From Pinirhizobacter sp036499745 (GTDB lineage: Bacteria > Pseudomonadota > Gammaproteobacteria > Xanthomonadales > Rhodanobacteraceae), in NCBI RefSeq assembly GCF_036499745.1, contig NZ_DASYDG010000008.1:1-64000 (forward strand): 64,000 bases of DNA, in the 5' to 3' direction. The notes under the pieces were generated by a model that saw nothing but the letters and a program-made list of their open reading frames with translations, made no database searches and had not been told where the DNA came from. The position numbers were made by a program, and so were the translations under genes. How positions within the stretch are numbered: position 1 is the first letter of the stretch; each line of letters starts with the position of its first letter. Below are positions 1-10,807 of this stretch, in pieces.

Positions 1-413
1 CGAAGCACGCCGCGGCGCGCGAGCAGGCAGATTTTGGGCCGACGGGCTTGCGCCCAGGCTCGCTGGTCGGCCTCCGCCGCGCGGTAGCCGTCACGGCCTC
101 CGTTGCGCCCCACCTCACGACTGATGCTGGACGGCGCTCGCTTCAGGGCCTGTGCGATCTGGCGCATGGAATGGCCCTGGCACAAGCCTCGGGAAATCTC
201 TTCGCGATGGGCTAGCTGAAGGGCCCGAGGCGCCCGTTTGCGTGGTGTTGGAGCGAACCCGCCACGCTGCCTCAGAACGTAGTGAATCAGCTCCCCGTCC
301 CGCTCAAGCGACCGGGCAATGGCAGCGGGCGGCACGCCGGCTTGCCAGTTTGCCCAAATCTGTTCACGGTCCACCGCCGACAAATGACGCCAAAGCCTGA
401 CTGCTCTGCTCAT
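1..413 (-). CDS. IS30-family transposase, N-terminal part (cut by window edge)
   Basis: About 137 codons are visible before the reading frame leaves the window, so only the N-terminal DNA-binding part is seen. It starts MSRAVRLWRHLSAVDREQ and holds two helix-turn-helix stretches. The second one (HREEISRGLCQGHSMRQIAQ, followed by APSSISREVGRNGG) is the HTH_38 signature of IS30-family transposases, which bind the element ends. The DDE catalytic domain would lie outside the window. The start codon is 28 bases inside a candidate terminal inverted repeat, the usual arrangement for IS30. Whether the element is intact cannot be judged. Confidence 0.85.
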   Translation of the reverse strand, partial: MSRAVRLWRHLSAVDREQIWANWQAGVPPAAIARSLERDGELIHYVLRQRGGFAPTPRKRAPRALQLAHREEISRGLCQGHSMRQIAQALKRAPSSISREVGRNGGRDGYRAAEADQRAWAQARRPKICLLARRGVL

Positions 414-440
414 GATGCCCACCTCCGTCTTGATCAGACT

Positions 441-470
441 ACGGTGTTGCATCGACCGGTTGAGATCACC
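441..470. mobile_element. Candidate IS30 terminal inverted repeat and element boundary
   Basis: The stretch ACGGTGTTGCATCGACCGGT followed by TGAGA has the look of IS30-family element ends. It sits just upstream of the transposase start. The boundary near 470 is supported independently: the flanking sequence from 471 on matches another copy of a dispersed repeat at 34161-34270, and the match stops at about 470. The other end of the element is outside the window, so the repeat pair and target duplication cannot be checked. Confidence 0.6.
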
Positions 471-583
471 GGATGGCGAATCGAAAACCCCCGGCCGAAG
501 CCCGTCCCGATGGGGGCGCAGCCGTAAAAAAAAGCCGCGCAGCGGCCTCCTTCCCCGAGGGTCGCCGCAGCAGGAGCGCCAGC
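471..583 (-). repeat. Dispersed modular repeat, copy A, interrupted by IS30
   Basis: Read on the minus strand this stretch matches 34161-34270 over its whole length with few differences. Shared blocks are CTGCGGCGACCCT, GCCGCTGCGCGGC, GGCTGCGCCCC, GGGCTTCGGCCGGGGGTTTT and TCGCCATCC. The copy ends at the IS30 boundary. Its GCCGC-TGC-GCGGC block followed by a T-run also works as the terminator of the acyl-CoA dehydrogenase gene. Spurious reading frames starting MANRKPPAEARPDG come from this repeat. Confidence 0.7.
526..546 (-). terminator. Intrinsic terminator after acyl-CoA dehydrogenase
   Basis: On the minus strand GCCGC-TGC-GCGGC forms a 5-bp GC stem with a three-base loop, followed directly by eight T residues. 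It lies about 75 bases after the stop codon at 622. It belongs to dispersed repeat copy A. Confidence 0.65.
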
Positions 584-621
584 CGCTATGGGCCGCCGGC
601 TCTTCCCGCCACGTCCGAGCT

Positions 622-1785
<1,164 letters not shown>

Positions 1786-1892
1786 GAAACTCTCCTGCCT
1801 CTTAGCGTTAAGCCGGGGCGAACCAATCCCCGCGCAGCCGGCTATTCTAACGGTCGTTCCAATCCCCGGCGCGTGCAGCGCAACAATGCGCC

Positions 1893-1921
1893 TTGACGCG
1901 GGGCCGGGTGGGGCCTAGCCT
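1893..1921 (+). promoter_or_regulatory. Candidate sigma70 promoter of the sahR-metH operon
   Basis: TTGACG at 1893-1898 is followed after 17 bases by TAGCCT at 1916-1921. The -35 box is good and the -10 box weak. The inverted repeat at 1912-1955 overlaps the -10 box and the expected start of transcription. Confidence 0.4.
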
Positions 1922-1955
1922 TTAGCATCTTTATATCGCGATGAAAGGATAGGCC
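1912..1955 (+). promoter_or_regulatory. Inverted repeat over the sahR ribosome binding site; candidate SahR operator or RNA hairpin
   Basis: GGCCTAGCCTTT (1912-1923) and AAAGGATAGGCC (1944-1955) are complementary in 11 of 12 positions. Between them is a second, imperfect palindrome centred on TCGCGA (1936-1941). The right arm contains the presumed Shine-Dalgarno AAAGGA and abuts the TTG start at 1956. It could be a protein operator or a hairpin that hides the ribosome binding site. SahR regulators are known to bind palindromes upstream of methionine-cycle genes, so autoregulation is the simplest reading. Confidence 0.5.
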
Positions 1956-2885
1956 TTGGATCTCGCCACTGCCTCCGGGGTGCTGCGCCTGCTTGCCGAC
2001 GCCACCCGCGTCCGCCTGCTGGCCCTGCTCGAGCGCGAGGAACTGACCGTGGCCGAGCTCGCCGCCATCTTGCACCTGGCTCAGCCCCGTGTGTCCACGC
2101 ATCTGGCCAAGTTGAAAGAAGCGGGGCTCGTCCGTGATCGCCGGGCCGGCGTATCGGCTTATTACCGCGCCAATGCGGAGTTCGATCCGCGCATGCAGGG
2201 CTTGATGGCCGCGCTGCGCGAAAGCATCGACGACGCCATCCTGCGAGCCGATGCCGCACGGCTACCCACGGTGCTGGCCCAGCGGGCTGGGGAAGCTGGC
2301 TGGGCCGACACGGTGGCCGGCGACATGGAGCGGCATTATTCTCCCGGCCGCACCTGGGAAACACTTGCCCGCGCCCTGCTGCAGTTGCTCGAAACCGGCG
2401 ACGTGCTGGATATCGCCTCCGGTGACGGCGTCACGGCTGAGTTGCTGGCGCCGCATGCGCACTCGGTCACCTGCGTTGATTCGAGCGCGCGCGTGGTGGA
2501 AGCCGCCCGCCTGCGCCTGGGCCCGTTCTCCAACGTTGAGGTGATACAGGGCGACATGCACGCGCTGGATATCGCCGACGGCAGTTTCGACCTGGTATTG
2601 CTGCTGCACGCCCTCACCTACAGCACGCAGCCGGAAAAGGTATTCACCGAGACCGCCCGCGTGCTGCGCCCCGGCGGCCGCGTATTGGCCGCCACGCTCG
2701 GCCAGCACGACCACGCGGCGGCCGTGGAGCCTTTCGATCACCGCAATCTCGGCTTCAGCAGCCAGGCGCTTGAGCAGATGGCCTTCGATGCCGGGCTCTC
2801 GGTGGTCAGCGCCACGCGAATCAGCCGCGAACGCCGCGCGCCCCATTTCGAGGTGCTGAGCCTCGTTGCACGCAAACCCGCTTGA
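1956..2885 (+). CDS. sahR: SahR-like ArsR regulator fused to a SAM/SAH-binding methyltransferase fold
   Basis: The 309 residues form two domains. Residues 1-90 are an ArsR winged helix (LRLLADATRVRLLALLE, then AQPRVSTHLAKLKEAGLV as recognition helix). Residues from about 140 are a class I methyltransferase fold: DVLDIASGDGVTAELL is motif I, VTCVDSS the acidic loop, and DLVLLLHAL and RVLRPGG the later motifs. This architecture directly upstream of metH matches SahR, a repressor that senses S-adenosylhomocysteine and controls the methionine cycle. The start is a TTG preceded by AAAGGATAGG. The next gene, metH, starts 10 bases after the stop, so the two are one operon. It lacks ArsR-type metal cysteine motifs. 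SAH as ligand is inferred from the family. Confidence 0.82.
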   Translation: MDLATASGVLRLLADATRVRLLALLEREELTVAELAAILHLAQPRVSTHLAKLKEAGLVRDRRAGVSAYYRANAEFDPRMQGLMAALRESIDDAILRADAARLPTVLAQRAGEAGWADTVAGDMERHYSPGRTWETLARALLQLLETGDVLDIASGDGVTAELLAPHAHSVTCVDSSARVVEAARLRLGPFSNVEVIQGDMHALDIADGSFDLVLLLHALTYSTQPEKVFTETARVLRPGGRVLAATLGQHDHAAAVEPFDHRNLGFSSQALEQMAFDAGLSVVSATRISRERRAPHFEVLSLVARKPA

Positions 2886-2895
2886 GGATCCACCC

Positions 2896-3962
2896 ATGAG
2901 CAACCTGCCCTGGCTTTTCCCCCATCGCGTGACCTTGCTTGAGAAGGCCCTGGCCTCGCGCATCCTGGTGCTCGACGGCGGCATGGGCACGATGCTGCAA
3001 GGTCACCAGCTGGACGAGCACGGCTATCGCGGCGAGCGTTTCGCCGAAGGCTTCGACGCCACTAACGCACATGGTGAGAACTGCGCATGTGATCTCAAGG
3101 GCAACAACGACCTGCTCACGCTCACGCAACCGGGAATTATCAAGGGCGTGCACGAGGCTTACCTTGCTGCCGGTGCGGACCTTGTGGAAACCAACACCTT
3201 CAACGCCACGCGCATCAGCCAGGCCGACTACCATCTCGAGCACCTGGTGCCCGAGCTCAACCGTGTCGGCGCTGCGCTGGCGCGTGCTGCCTGCGATGCC
3301 GCCAGCACGCCTGAAAAGCCCCGCTTCGTGATCGGCGTGCTCGGGCCCACCAGCCGCACGGCGTCGATCTCGCCGGACGTTAACGACCCCGGCTATCGAA
3401 ATGTGAGTTTCCAGGAACTGGTGGACAACTACACTGAAGCTGCCGATGCGCTGATCGACGGCGGCGCGGACACCATCATGGTCGAGACCATCTTCGACAC
3501 GCTCAACGCCAAGGCAGCGCTGTTCGCCCTGTCGGAGCTCTTCCGGGTTCGCGGTGGCCGCATGCCGGTGATGCTCTCCGGCACCATCACCGATCGTTCC
3601 GGGCGTACCTTGTCGGGCCAGACCGCCGAGGCGTTCTATTACTCCGTGGCACATGTCGAGCCGATTTCAGTGGGCTTCAATTGTGCGCTCGGTGCCGATG
3701 AACTGCGCCCGCACATTCAAACGCTCTCGTCGATCGCGCGTACTTATGTGAGCACGCATCCGAATGCGGGCCTGCCCAATGCCTTCGGCGAATACGACGA
3801 AACACCCGAGCAGATGGCCGCCACCATTGGCGACTTCGCCCGCGAGGGCCTGCTGAACCTGGTCGGTGGCTGCTGCGGCACCACCCCCGCCCATATCAAG
3901 GCCATCGCCGACGCCGTGGCCCATTGTCGTCCCCGCATTTTCGAGGCAAGCCAGCAGGCAGC

Positions 3963-3966
<4 letters not shown>
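2896..3966 (+). CDS. metH: Methionine synthase MetH, homocysteine-binding subunit (split N-terminal module)
   Basis: This 356-residue protein is the first module of cobalamin-dependent methionine synthase, which binds and activates homocysteine through zinc. It begins VLDGGMGTMLQ and carries the zinc ligands Cys263 (GFNCALG) and Cys326/Cys327 (GGCCGTTP). The remaining modules are in the next gene. In Escherichia coli these are one chain of about 1227 residues; xanthomonads carry the two-gene form. The start at 2896 follows GAGGATCCACCC; a longer frame would overlap sahR and is not conserved. The stop overlaps the next start as ATGA, so translation is coupled and a 1:1 complex is expected. Confidence 0.95.
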
Positions 3967-6649
<2,683 letters not shown>

Positions 6650-6653
<4 letters not shown>

Positions 6654-6994
6654 GTCACCTCTTTGGGCACCTGGTGGCGCAGCCGCGCCTCGCGCATGTG
6701 CACCCACAGGTTATAGACCGACACGAAGGCCGGGAAAAAATTGGACAGGATGCCCACCGAGTCATTCTTGCCGAAGACGAAATAGGCCAGCAGCAAGGCC
6801 GAGCCCACCACTGACAGCCACCAGAACGACAGCGGCATCACCACCCGTTTGTACTTGCGGGTGTAGTACAGCTGGACGAACCAGCGGCTGGTGAACATCA
6901 GGGACCCTGCGAAGCCGACGATCTTCCAGGGAGTGAACGAGAAATGGGACAGGGCGGCCAGCACGTGCTGCCATTCGTGGATGAAGTAGTCCAT
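6650..6994 (-). CDS. LABN-domain small membrane protein (lipid A biosynthesis N-terminal domain)
   Basis: A 114-residue protein with about three membrane-spanning stretches: KIVGFAGSLMFTSRW, MPLSFWWLSVVGSALLLAYF, and a C-terminal stretch ending NLWVHMREAR. The pattern SRWFVQLYYTRKYKR and PLSFWWLS is that of the lipid-A-disaccharide synthase N-terminal (LABN) domain, found alone as short inner-membrane proteins and often linked to glycosyl transfer to lipids. Function is not established. It is transcribed towards metH and their ends overlap by four bases. The start ATG lies just before the divergent tRNA-Val promoter. Confidence 0.75.
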
Positions 6995-7050
6995 GGGGGG
7001 TCGGCCACCGGGAAAAGTCGGCCATTTTACCCACGATGGCCCCCCGGATG

Positions 7051-7079
7051 TTGACCGCCCGCCCCGCCCTGCGTAGAAT
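7051..7079 (+). promoter_or_regulatory. Sigma70 promoter of tRNA-Val
   Basis: TTGACC (7051-7056), a 17-base spacer and TAGAAT (7074-7079) form a near-consensus promoter 15 bases before the tRNA. The GC-rich stretch after the -10 box (TCCGCGC) is typical of stringently controlled stable-RNA promoters. Confidence 0.75.
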
Positions 7080-7093
7080 TCCGCGCTTCCGGC

Positions 7094-7168
7094 GGGCGGT
7101 TAGCTCAGCGGTAGAGCACTGCCTTCACACGGCAGGTGTCACAAGTTCGATCCTTGTACCGCCCACCA
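7094..7168 (+). tRNA. tRNA-Val(CAC)
   Basis: The 75 bases fold into a full cloverleaf. The acceptor is GGGCGGT paired with ACCGCCC, plus discriminator A and encoded CCA. The D arm reads GCTC...GAGC. The anticodon stem-loop is CTGCC-TTCACAC-GGCAG with anticodon CAC. The T arm is ACAAG-TTCGATC-CTTGT. Two truncated copies of its 3' half follow downstream. Confidence 0.97.
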
Positions 7169-7182
7169 TACGAATCGAACGA

Positions 7183-7205
7183 AAACGCCTCCGAAAGGGG
7201 GCGTT
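7183..7205. terminator. Hairpin after tRNA-Val
   Basis: AAACGCCTCC and GGGGGCGTTT pair over 10 bp (one G-T pair) around a GAAA tetraloop. Only three T residues follow, so it may act as a processing or weak termination signal for the tRNA transcript. Confidence 0.6.
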
Positions 7206-7228
7206 TCCGTGTGCACAGCAGCGAACCG

Positions 7229-7286
7229 TTCACCCTCCGCAGGTGTCACAAGTTCGATCCTTGTACCGCCCACCATACGAATCGAA
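7229..7286 (+). repeat. Truncated tRNA-Val 3' copy 1 (no 5' half)
   Basis: From the anticodon loop TTCAC through AGGTGTCACAAGTTCGATCC to the CCA end this repeats tRNA-Val, with a small change just after the anticodon. The match runs on for 11 bases past the CCA (TACGAATCGAA). It is preceded by CACAGCAGCGAACCG, which is also found before the second copy. It cannot fold as a tRNA. Such 3' duplicates are what site-specific integration into a tRNA gene leaves behind. Confidence 0.8.
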
Positions 7287-7289
7287 GCC

Positions 7290-7320
7290 AAGAAGGCCGC
7301 CCTGTCAGGGTGGCCTTCTT
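7290..7320. terminator. Second hairpin in the tRNA-Val fragment array
   Basis: AAGAAGGCCGCCCT and AGGGTGGCCTTCTT pair in 13 of 14 positions plus one wobble, with a two-base spacer. It sits between the two tRNA-Val fragments, mirroring the hairpin that follows the real tRNA. Flanking A/T runs would allow termination in either direction. Confidence 0.6.
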
Positions 7321-7354
7321 ACTTTGTGGCGCCGTAGCGCACAGCAGCGAACCG

Positions 7355-7398
7355 TTCACACGGCAGGTGTCACAAGTTCGATCCTTGTACCGCCTACC
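7355..7398 (+). repeat. Truncated tRNA-Val 3' copy 2 (no 5' half)
   Basis: TTCACACGGCAGG and the following TGTCACAAGTTCGATCCTTG repeat tRNA-Val exactly from the anticodon loop through the T arm. The 3' end is changed to CCGCCTACC, so CCA is no longer intact. It is preceded by CACAGCAGCGAACCG as in copy 1. No complete cloverleaf is possible. The rest of the gap up to 7599 shows no gene. Confidence 0.8.
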
Positions 7399-7599
7399 GC
7401 TGCCCCCCGCTACAGTGCCCGCGTGATCCGCTTCGGAAGTGCAGCAGGCTAAAGAGGGAGTGCCTCCATCTTCCGACGCTAGGATAGGGCGATGGCGTCT
7501 GCGTAGGCGCCCAGAACGACCGTCTGCCGCGGCCCGAAGAAGCTGCCAGAAAGGGGCTCGGCGAATGATGAAAGCGGCACTTAACATCAGCGGAAATCA

Positions 7600-8964
7600 A
7601 TGAAGGCATGGATAGTGGGATGCGTAGCCTGCTTCGTGACACTTACGGCCATCGCGGGCACACCGAATGTCCAGGCGCCGGACGAGGCGTTCGGGGATCT
7701 CATCGCGGCCAGCGTCTATAACCAGGGACCCGGTGTGGCGGTACTTGTGGCGCGCGACGACAATGTGATCTATCGCGGTGCACGAGGGATGGCCAGTATC
7801 GAGTTGGGCGTGCCGTTGGACCCGGCCCAGCGCTTCCGCATTGGCAGCATTACTAAGACCTTCACCGCCGCGAGCGTCCTGAAGTTGGATGCCGAACACA
7901 AGCTGGCGCTAAATGATCCGCTTTCAAAGTTCTTGCCCGGGTTTCCCAATGGATCTCATATCACGCTTAGCCAGCTGCTAAGCCACACGTCCGGCGTGAG
8001 CGACAACTGGACAAGCGATCCAGCCAAACCCCTCAACACCGAGGAAACCGTCAAACAAATCGCATCCGTCCCTGCGGATTTCCCGCCGGGAACAGCTTGG
8101 GTCTATAGCAATTCCGGTTACATCCTGCTGGGCGCCGTCATTGAGAAGGTCACCGGCAAGCCTTGGCATGAAGCCTTGCGCGGGCAATTCCTGGCGCCGT
8201 TGCGGCTCGATCACACTGGATTCTTTACCGATGAAGCGGTGGTGCCAGGCAAGGTGACGGGATACACCCGGGACGCGACGGGAAAGACGGCATTACCTAC
8301 GTTCGTGACCATCAGCGGGCCGGGTGCGGCAGGCGCGCTGGTATCCACGGTGGACGACCTGTTTCGGTGGATGCGTGCCCTGGTGACGGGCCACACCCAG
8401 CCAGGCTCCCTATACCAGAGGATGGCTCAGCCAGCTAGCACGTCGGACGGTAGCCGCGTGGACTACGGCTTTGGCCTCATGCTCGGCCGCGTTCGCGGCG
8501 AGGCGGTGGTCGAGCACAATGGTGGTATCGAAGGATTTTCATCGCATGTGGTTTATTTTGTCGATCAACATGTAACGGTGATCGTCCTGGCAAATTCGGA
8601 CAGTGGCTCGCCCAACCCGCGCTCGCTTGCACACCGCCTGGGAGCGCTGGCCATCGGTAAGCCTTATACGCACCTTCAAGCCATCACCACACCACCGGAA
8701 CTGGCACACGCGCTAAGTGGTACCTATCGAAGCGATAAGGGGGTTTCGCACGTGCTCGCCGCAACTGATGGCGGCGTATCCATTCAACGGGGAGGAGGTC
8801 CAAGTCGCCCGCTCGTACTCGCTGAAAACGATCGGTTGTTTTATCCGGATGACGCCACCGATTACATCCAGCTGGTTCGGAATGGCGATCAACGGGTGAT
8901 CGCACTGGACTTTTATGTGGATGGGATGGCTCCCCCCAGGCGTGAAACGCGCGTGCCGAAGTGA
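7600..8964 (+). CDS. Serine hydrolase, beta-lactamase / class C penicillin-binding fold, secreted
   Basis: The 454 residues begin with a signal peptide (MKAWIVGCVACFVTLTAIAG) followed by a class C-type beta-lactamase domain. The three catalytic motifs are present: SITK (Ser83, Lys86), YSN (Tyr169) and HNGG (306-309) in place of KTG. A C-terminal extension after about residue 360 (LSGTYRSDKG onwards) looks like the small beta domain seen in D-aminopeptidase-like members. Family members include esterases, D-amino-acid peptidases and cell-wall endopeptidases, so antibiotic hydrolysis should not be assumed. It stands alone after the tRNA fragment array, which fits acquired DNA. Confidence 0.9.
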   Translation: MKAWIVGCVACFVTLTAIAGTPNVQAPDEAFGDLIAASVYNQGPGVAVLVARDDNVIYRGARGMASIELGVPLDPAQRFRIGSITKTFTAASVLKLDAEHKLALNDPLSKFLPGFPNGSHITLSQLLSHTSGVSDNWTSDPAKPLNTEETVKQIASVPADFPPGTAWVYSNSGYILLGAVIEKVTGKPWHEALRGQFLAPLRLDHTGFFTDEAVVPGKVTGYTRDATGKTALPTFVTISGPGAAGALVSTVDDLFRWMRALVTGHTQPGSLYQRMAQPASTSDGSRVDYGFGLMLGRVRGEAVVEHNGGIEGFSSHVVYFVDQHVTVIVLANSDSGSPNPRSLAHRLGALAIGKPYTHLQAITTPPELAHALSGTYRSDKGVSHVLAATDGGVSIQRGGGPSRPLVLAENDRLFYPDDATDYIQLVRNGDQRVIALDFYVDGMAPPRRETRVPK

Positions 8965-9487
8965 GAGAGTACAGCACCAGGTAATGGCGAATGTCTGCGG
9001 CAGCCAAAAACGGATCGGGCGGATGAACACATCAGGCACTGCAGCCTCGCCGGGGCTCTGCCATCGTTTGGCGACGGCGAGCTCGGGCTACTTACGCCAG
9101 CCCAACGTATTCATCCGCCCCATGGCTCGTTAAGCCTTGCCCGCTTATGGGTGGGGTGGCGAGCGAGCCAGGGTAGAAAACCGTGAACAGACGGCCGGGC
9201 ATACGCCCGCCTGGTCGCCCGCCGTATGACGGTAAACCCCGGGCCCCGCAGACATTGCTGCGGGGCCCGCTGTTCAACAGGTTTCTACACCCGGTTGCCG
9301 GTAACCCGGCAACCAGTGAATGATCCCGGGTCACACACGGAGGGTCCATACGAATCTTCTCAAAAGTGATGCCGACATGAACATCCAACGATGCTCAATC
9401 AAGGTTCGACAAGGCTATTCATCAAGCCTGCTCGTTCGTTCACCCTCCGCTACGAACCCATCACGTCCGTTTTCGGAAGTACTAAGC
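8965..9487. other. Long intergenic stretch with several inverted repeats; no gene seen
   Basis: About 520 bases separate the hydrolase from the GntA-like gene. I see GGGCGGATGAA (9017-9027) with TTCATCCGCCC (9110-9120). A strong hairpin at 9241-9268 pairs GGGCCCCGCAG with CTGCGGGGCCC. A second at 9293-9314 pairs GGTTGCCGG with CCGGCAACC. Reading frames across it have no recognisable features. It may hold a terminator, a leader or a small RNA. Confidence 0.5.
9241..9314. promoter_or_regulatory. Tandem stem-loops upstream of the GntA-like gene
   Basis: An 11-bp perfect stem (9241-9251 with 9258-9268, six-base loop) is followed 24 bases later by a 9-bp perfect stem (9293-9301 with 9306-9314, four-base loop). 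Neither has a long T-run, so they are not classical terminators. Role unknown. Confidence 0.45.
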
Positions 9488-10207
9488 ATGCTCAATTCAA
9501 CTTCCCGATGGATATGCTGCATGCCCGCTAACGGCATCGAACAAAACGACGACGACGCCATTACCCAGTTCCGCCGTTACGTGCAACAGGCCGGCTTCCC
9601 CTGCCTTGCCGCCCGCACCGCCACCGAGAACGACCATATTCAATTCCTGGTAGCAGGAAGTCTTGAATCCGCTGACGCGGATGACGCCATCGTGGCGCAG
9701 GCGCGGGCGTTCGCAGCAGACGTGAAATCGCAGAAGGGATTCCACAGTCTGGCCCTGCTCTTCCCACGTACGCCGCCGATGGATGAAGCAACCTTCGAAC
9801 GCGCGTTGTGGAGACGGTTGCAGGCCTTACATGCAATGGATGCTCGTACCGCGCCGTGGGATCCGTCGGTCAGCGCCGACCCGGCGTCTCCGGATTTCAG
9901 CTTCAGCCTGGGCGGCCATGCCTTTTACGTCGTGGGTTTACATCCAGCGTCAAGCCGGCGTGCGCGGTGTTTTCCCCACGCCGCACTGGTATTGAACCTG
10001 CACAGCCAGTTCGAGGCCTTGCGGGCGGATGGTCGCTACGAGCGCTTCCACGACGCCATCGTCGAGCGCGACGTGGCGTTCTCAGGGTCGGTCAATCCGA
10101 TGCTGGTGACGCATGGTGAGGGGCTGGAGGCCCCGCAGTACAGCGGGCGGGAAGTGGATGCTGCGCTCTGGCGCTGTCCGTTCCATGCGGGCAAGCCAGC
10201 GGGCTGA
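9488..10207 (+). CDS. GntA-like / YqcI-YcgG family heme protein
   Basis: The 239-residue protein has an FPCLAARTA motif (Cys39) near the N-terminus and a CPFH motif (Cys230) near the C-terminus. Together they mark the YqcI/YcgG family, whose characterised member GntA is a heme-dependent N-hydroxylase in guanitoxin biosynthesis. The start at 9488 follows CGGAAG eight bases upstream; a longer frame from 9320 shows no conserved features. The middle part (SFSLGGHAFYVVGLHPASSRRARCFPHA) is typical of the family. No other toxin-pathway gene lies nearby, so the substrate is unknown and the GntA reaction should not be transferred. It is convergent with the pilin operon. Confidence 0.75.
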   Translation: MLNSTSRWICCMPANGIEQNDDDAITQFRRYVQQAGFPCLAARTATENDHIQFLVAGSLESADADDAIVAQARAFAADVKSQKGFHSLALLFPRTPPMDEATFERALWRRLQALHAMDARTAPWDPSVSADPASPDFSFSLGGHAFYVVGLHPASSRRARCFPHAALVLNLHSQFEALRADGRYERFHDAIVERDVAFSGSVNPMLVTHGEGLEAPQYSGREVDAALWRCPFHAGKPAG

Positions 10208-10213
10208 ATGGCG

Positions 10214-10807
10214 TCAAGTACAGACGGTACCGCTTGCCAGGGGCCTGGTAGCCACGCGACCTGAGTGACTGACCATCAGCTGCGCGCCGGGCACATCGGT
10301 GGTGTTCGTGCCGTCGGCGTCGGCGGTCGATGCCTTGGAGCAGGTCGTCACAGTCATGTCAGCGGTCAGAGGGGTCGGTGTTAGCAGTTCGCCACGCCCA
10401 TTGTAAGTGAGTGGGCCGACGGCGGAAGCGCGGATCGATACCGCGGAGGCTACAAGCGTCACCCGCAGCAGTCGTGCAGCGGCGTCGGGATCATCCTTCT
10501 TATATTCGGTGTTGGGCGCCGCGGCCGTGTAGATGATCCAGCCCTTGTCGTAGTTGCCCGTCGTGGTGTCACACGTATTGTCCGTGGTATTGGCACGCGG
10601 ACAAATGGACACATACGATCGCGTGGAAGCTGCCTGCCCGCGGGCAAAGGTAAGGTCAGCCATGATGTTGTTGGACTGGTTGGCGACACGATTACGCTGC
10701 ATGAATTTGCGCATGTTCGGCACGGCGACTGCCAGCAGAATGGATGCCACGACCACGGTGACCATCAGTTCGATCAGCGAAAAACCGCGTTGGGATTTAG
10801 CTGCCAT
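10214..10807 (-). CDS. fimT: Type IV minor pilin, FimT/FimU (GspH) type
   Basis: A 197-residue prepilin: short basic leader, then cleavage site G-FSLIELM with Glu5 of the mature protein and a hydrophobic helix (VTVVVASILLAVAVPNM). The body fits the GspH domain (RGQAASTRSYVSICPR, GWIIYT). Several cysteine pairs may form disulfides. GspH-type minor pilins cap or prime the pilus and, as FimT, bind DNA in some species. It is the last gene of the pilV-W-X-Y1-E operon, and its start overlaps the stop of the preceding DUF4124 gene by 11 bases. Confidence 0.88.
   Translation of the reverse strand: MAAKSQRGFSLIELMVTVVVASILLAVAVPNMRKFMQRNRVANQSNNIMADLTFARGQAASTRSYVSICPRANTTDNTCDTTTGNYDKGWIIYTAAAPNTEYKKDDPDAAARLLRVTLVASAVSIRASAVGPLTYNGRGELLTPTPLTADMTVTTCSKASTADADGTNTTDVPGAQLMVSHSGRVATRPLASGTVCT

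Noticed and set aside
1786..1955. SAH or SAM riboswitch before sahR-metH
   Set aside because: I could not match the conserved cores of known SAH or SAM riboswitches; the visible structure is a simple inverted repeat, better explained as operator or hairpin.
7229..7398. Additional complete tRNA-Val genes
   Set aside because: Both copies lack the 5' acceptor strand and D arm, so no cloverleaf is possible.
7036..7452. Plus-strand frame of 138 codons across the tRNA-Val array
   Set aside because: Its repeated AGVTSSILVPPT segments are translations of the tRNA copies. It is not a protein.
9092..9388. Minus-strand frame of 98 codons in the structured gap
   Set aside because: No ribosome binding site, runs through two perfect hairpins, and the composition is that of non-coding DNA.
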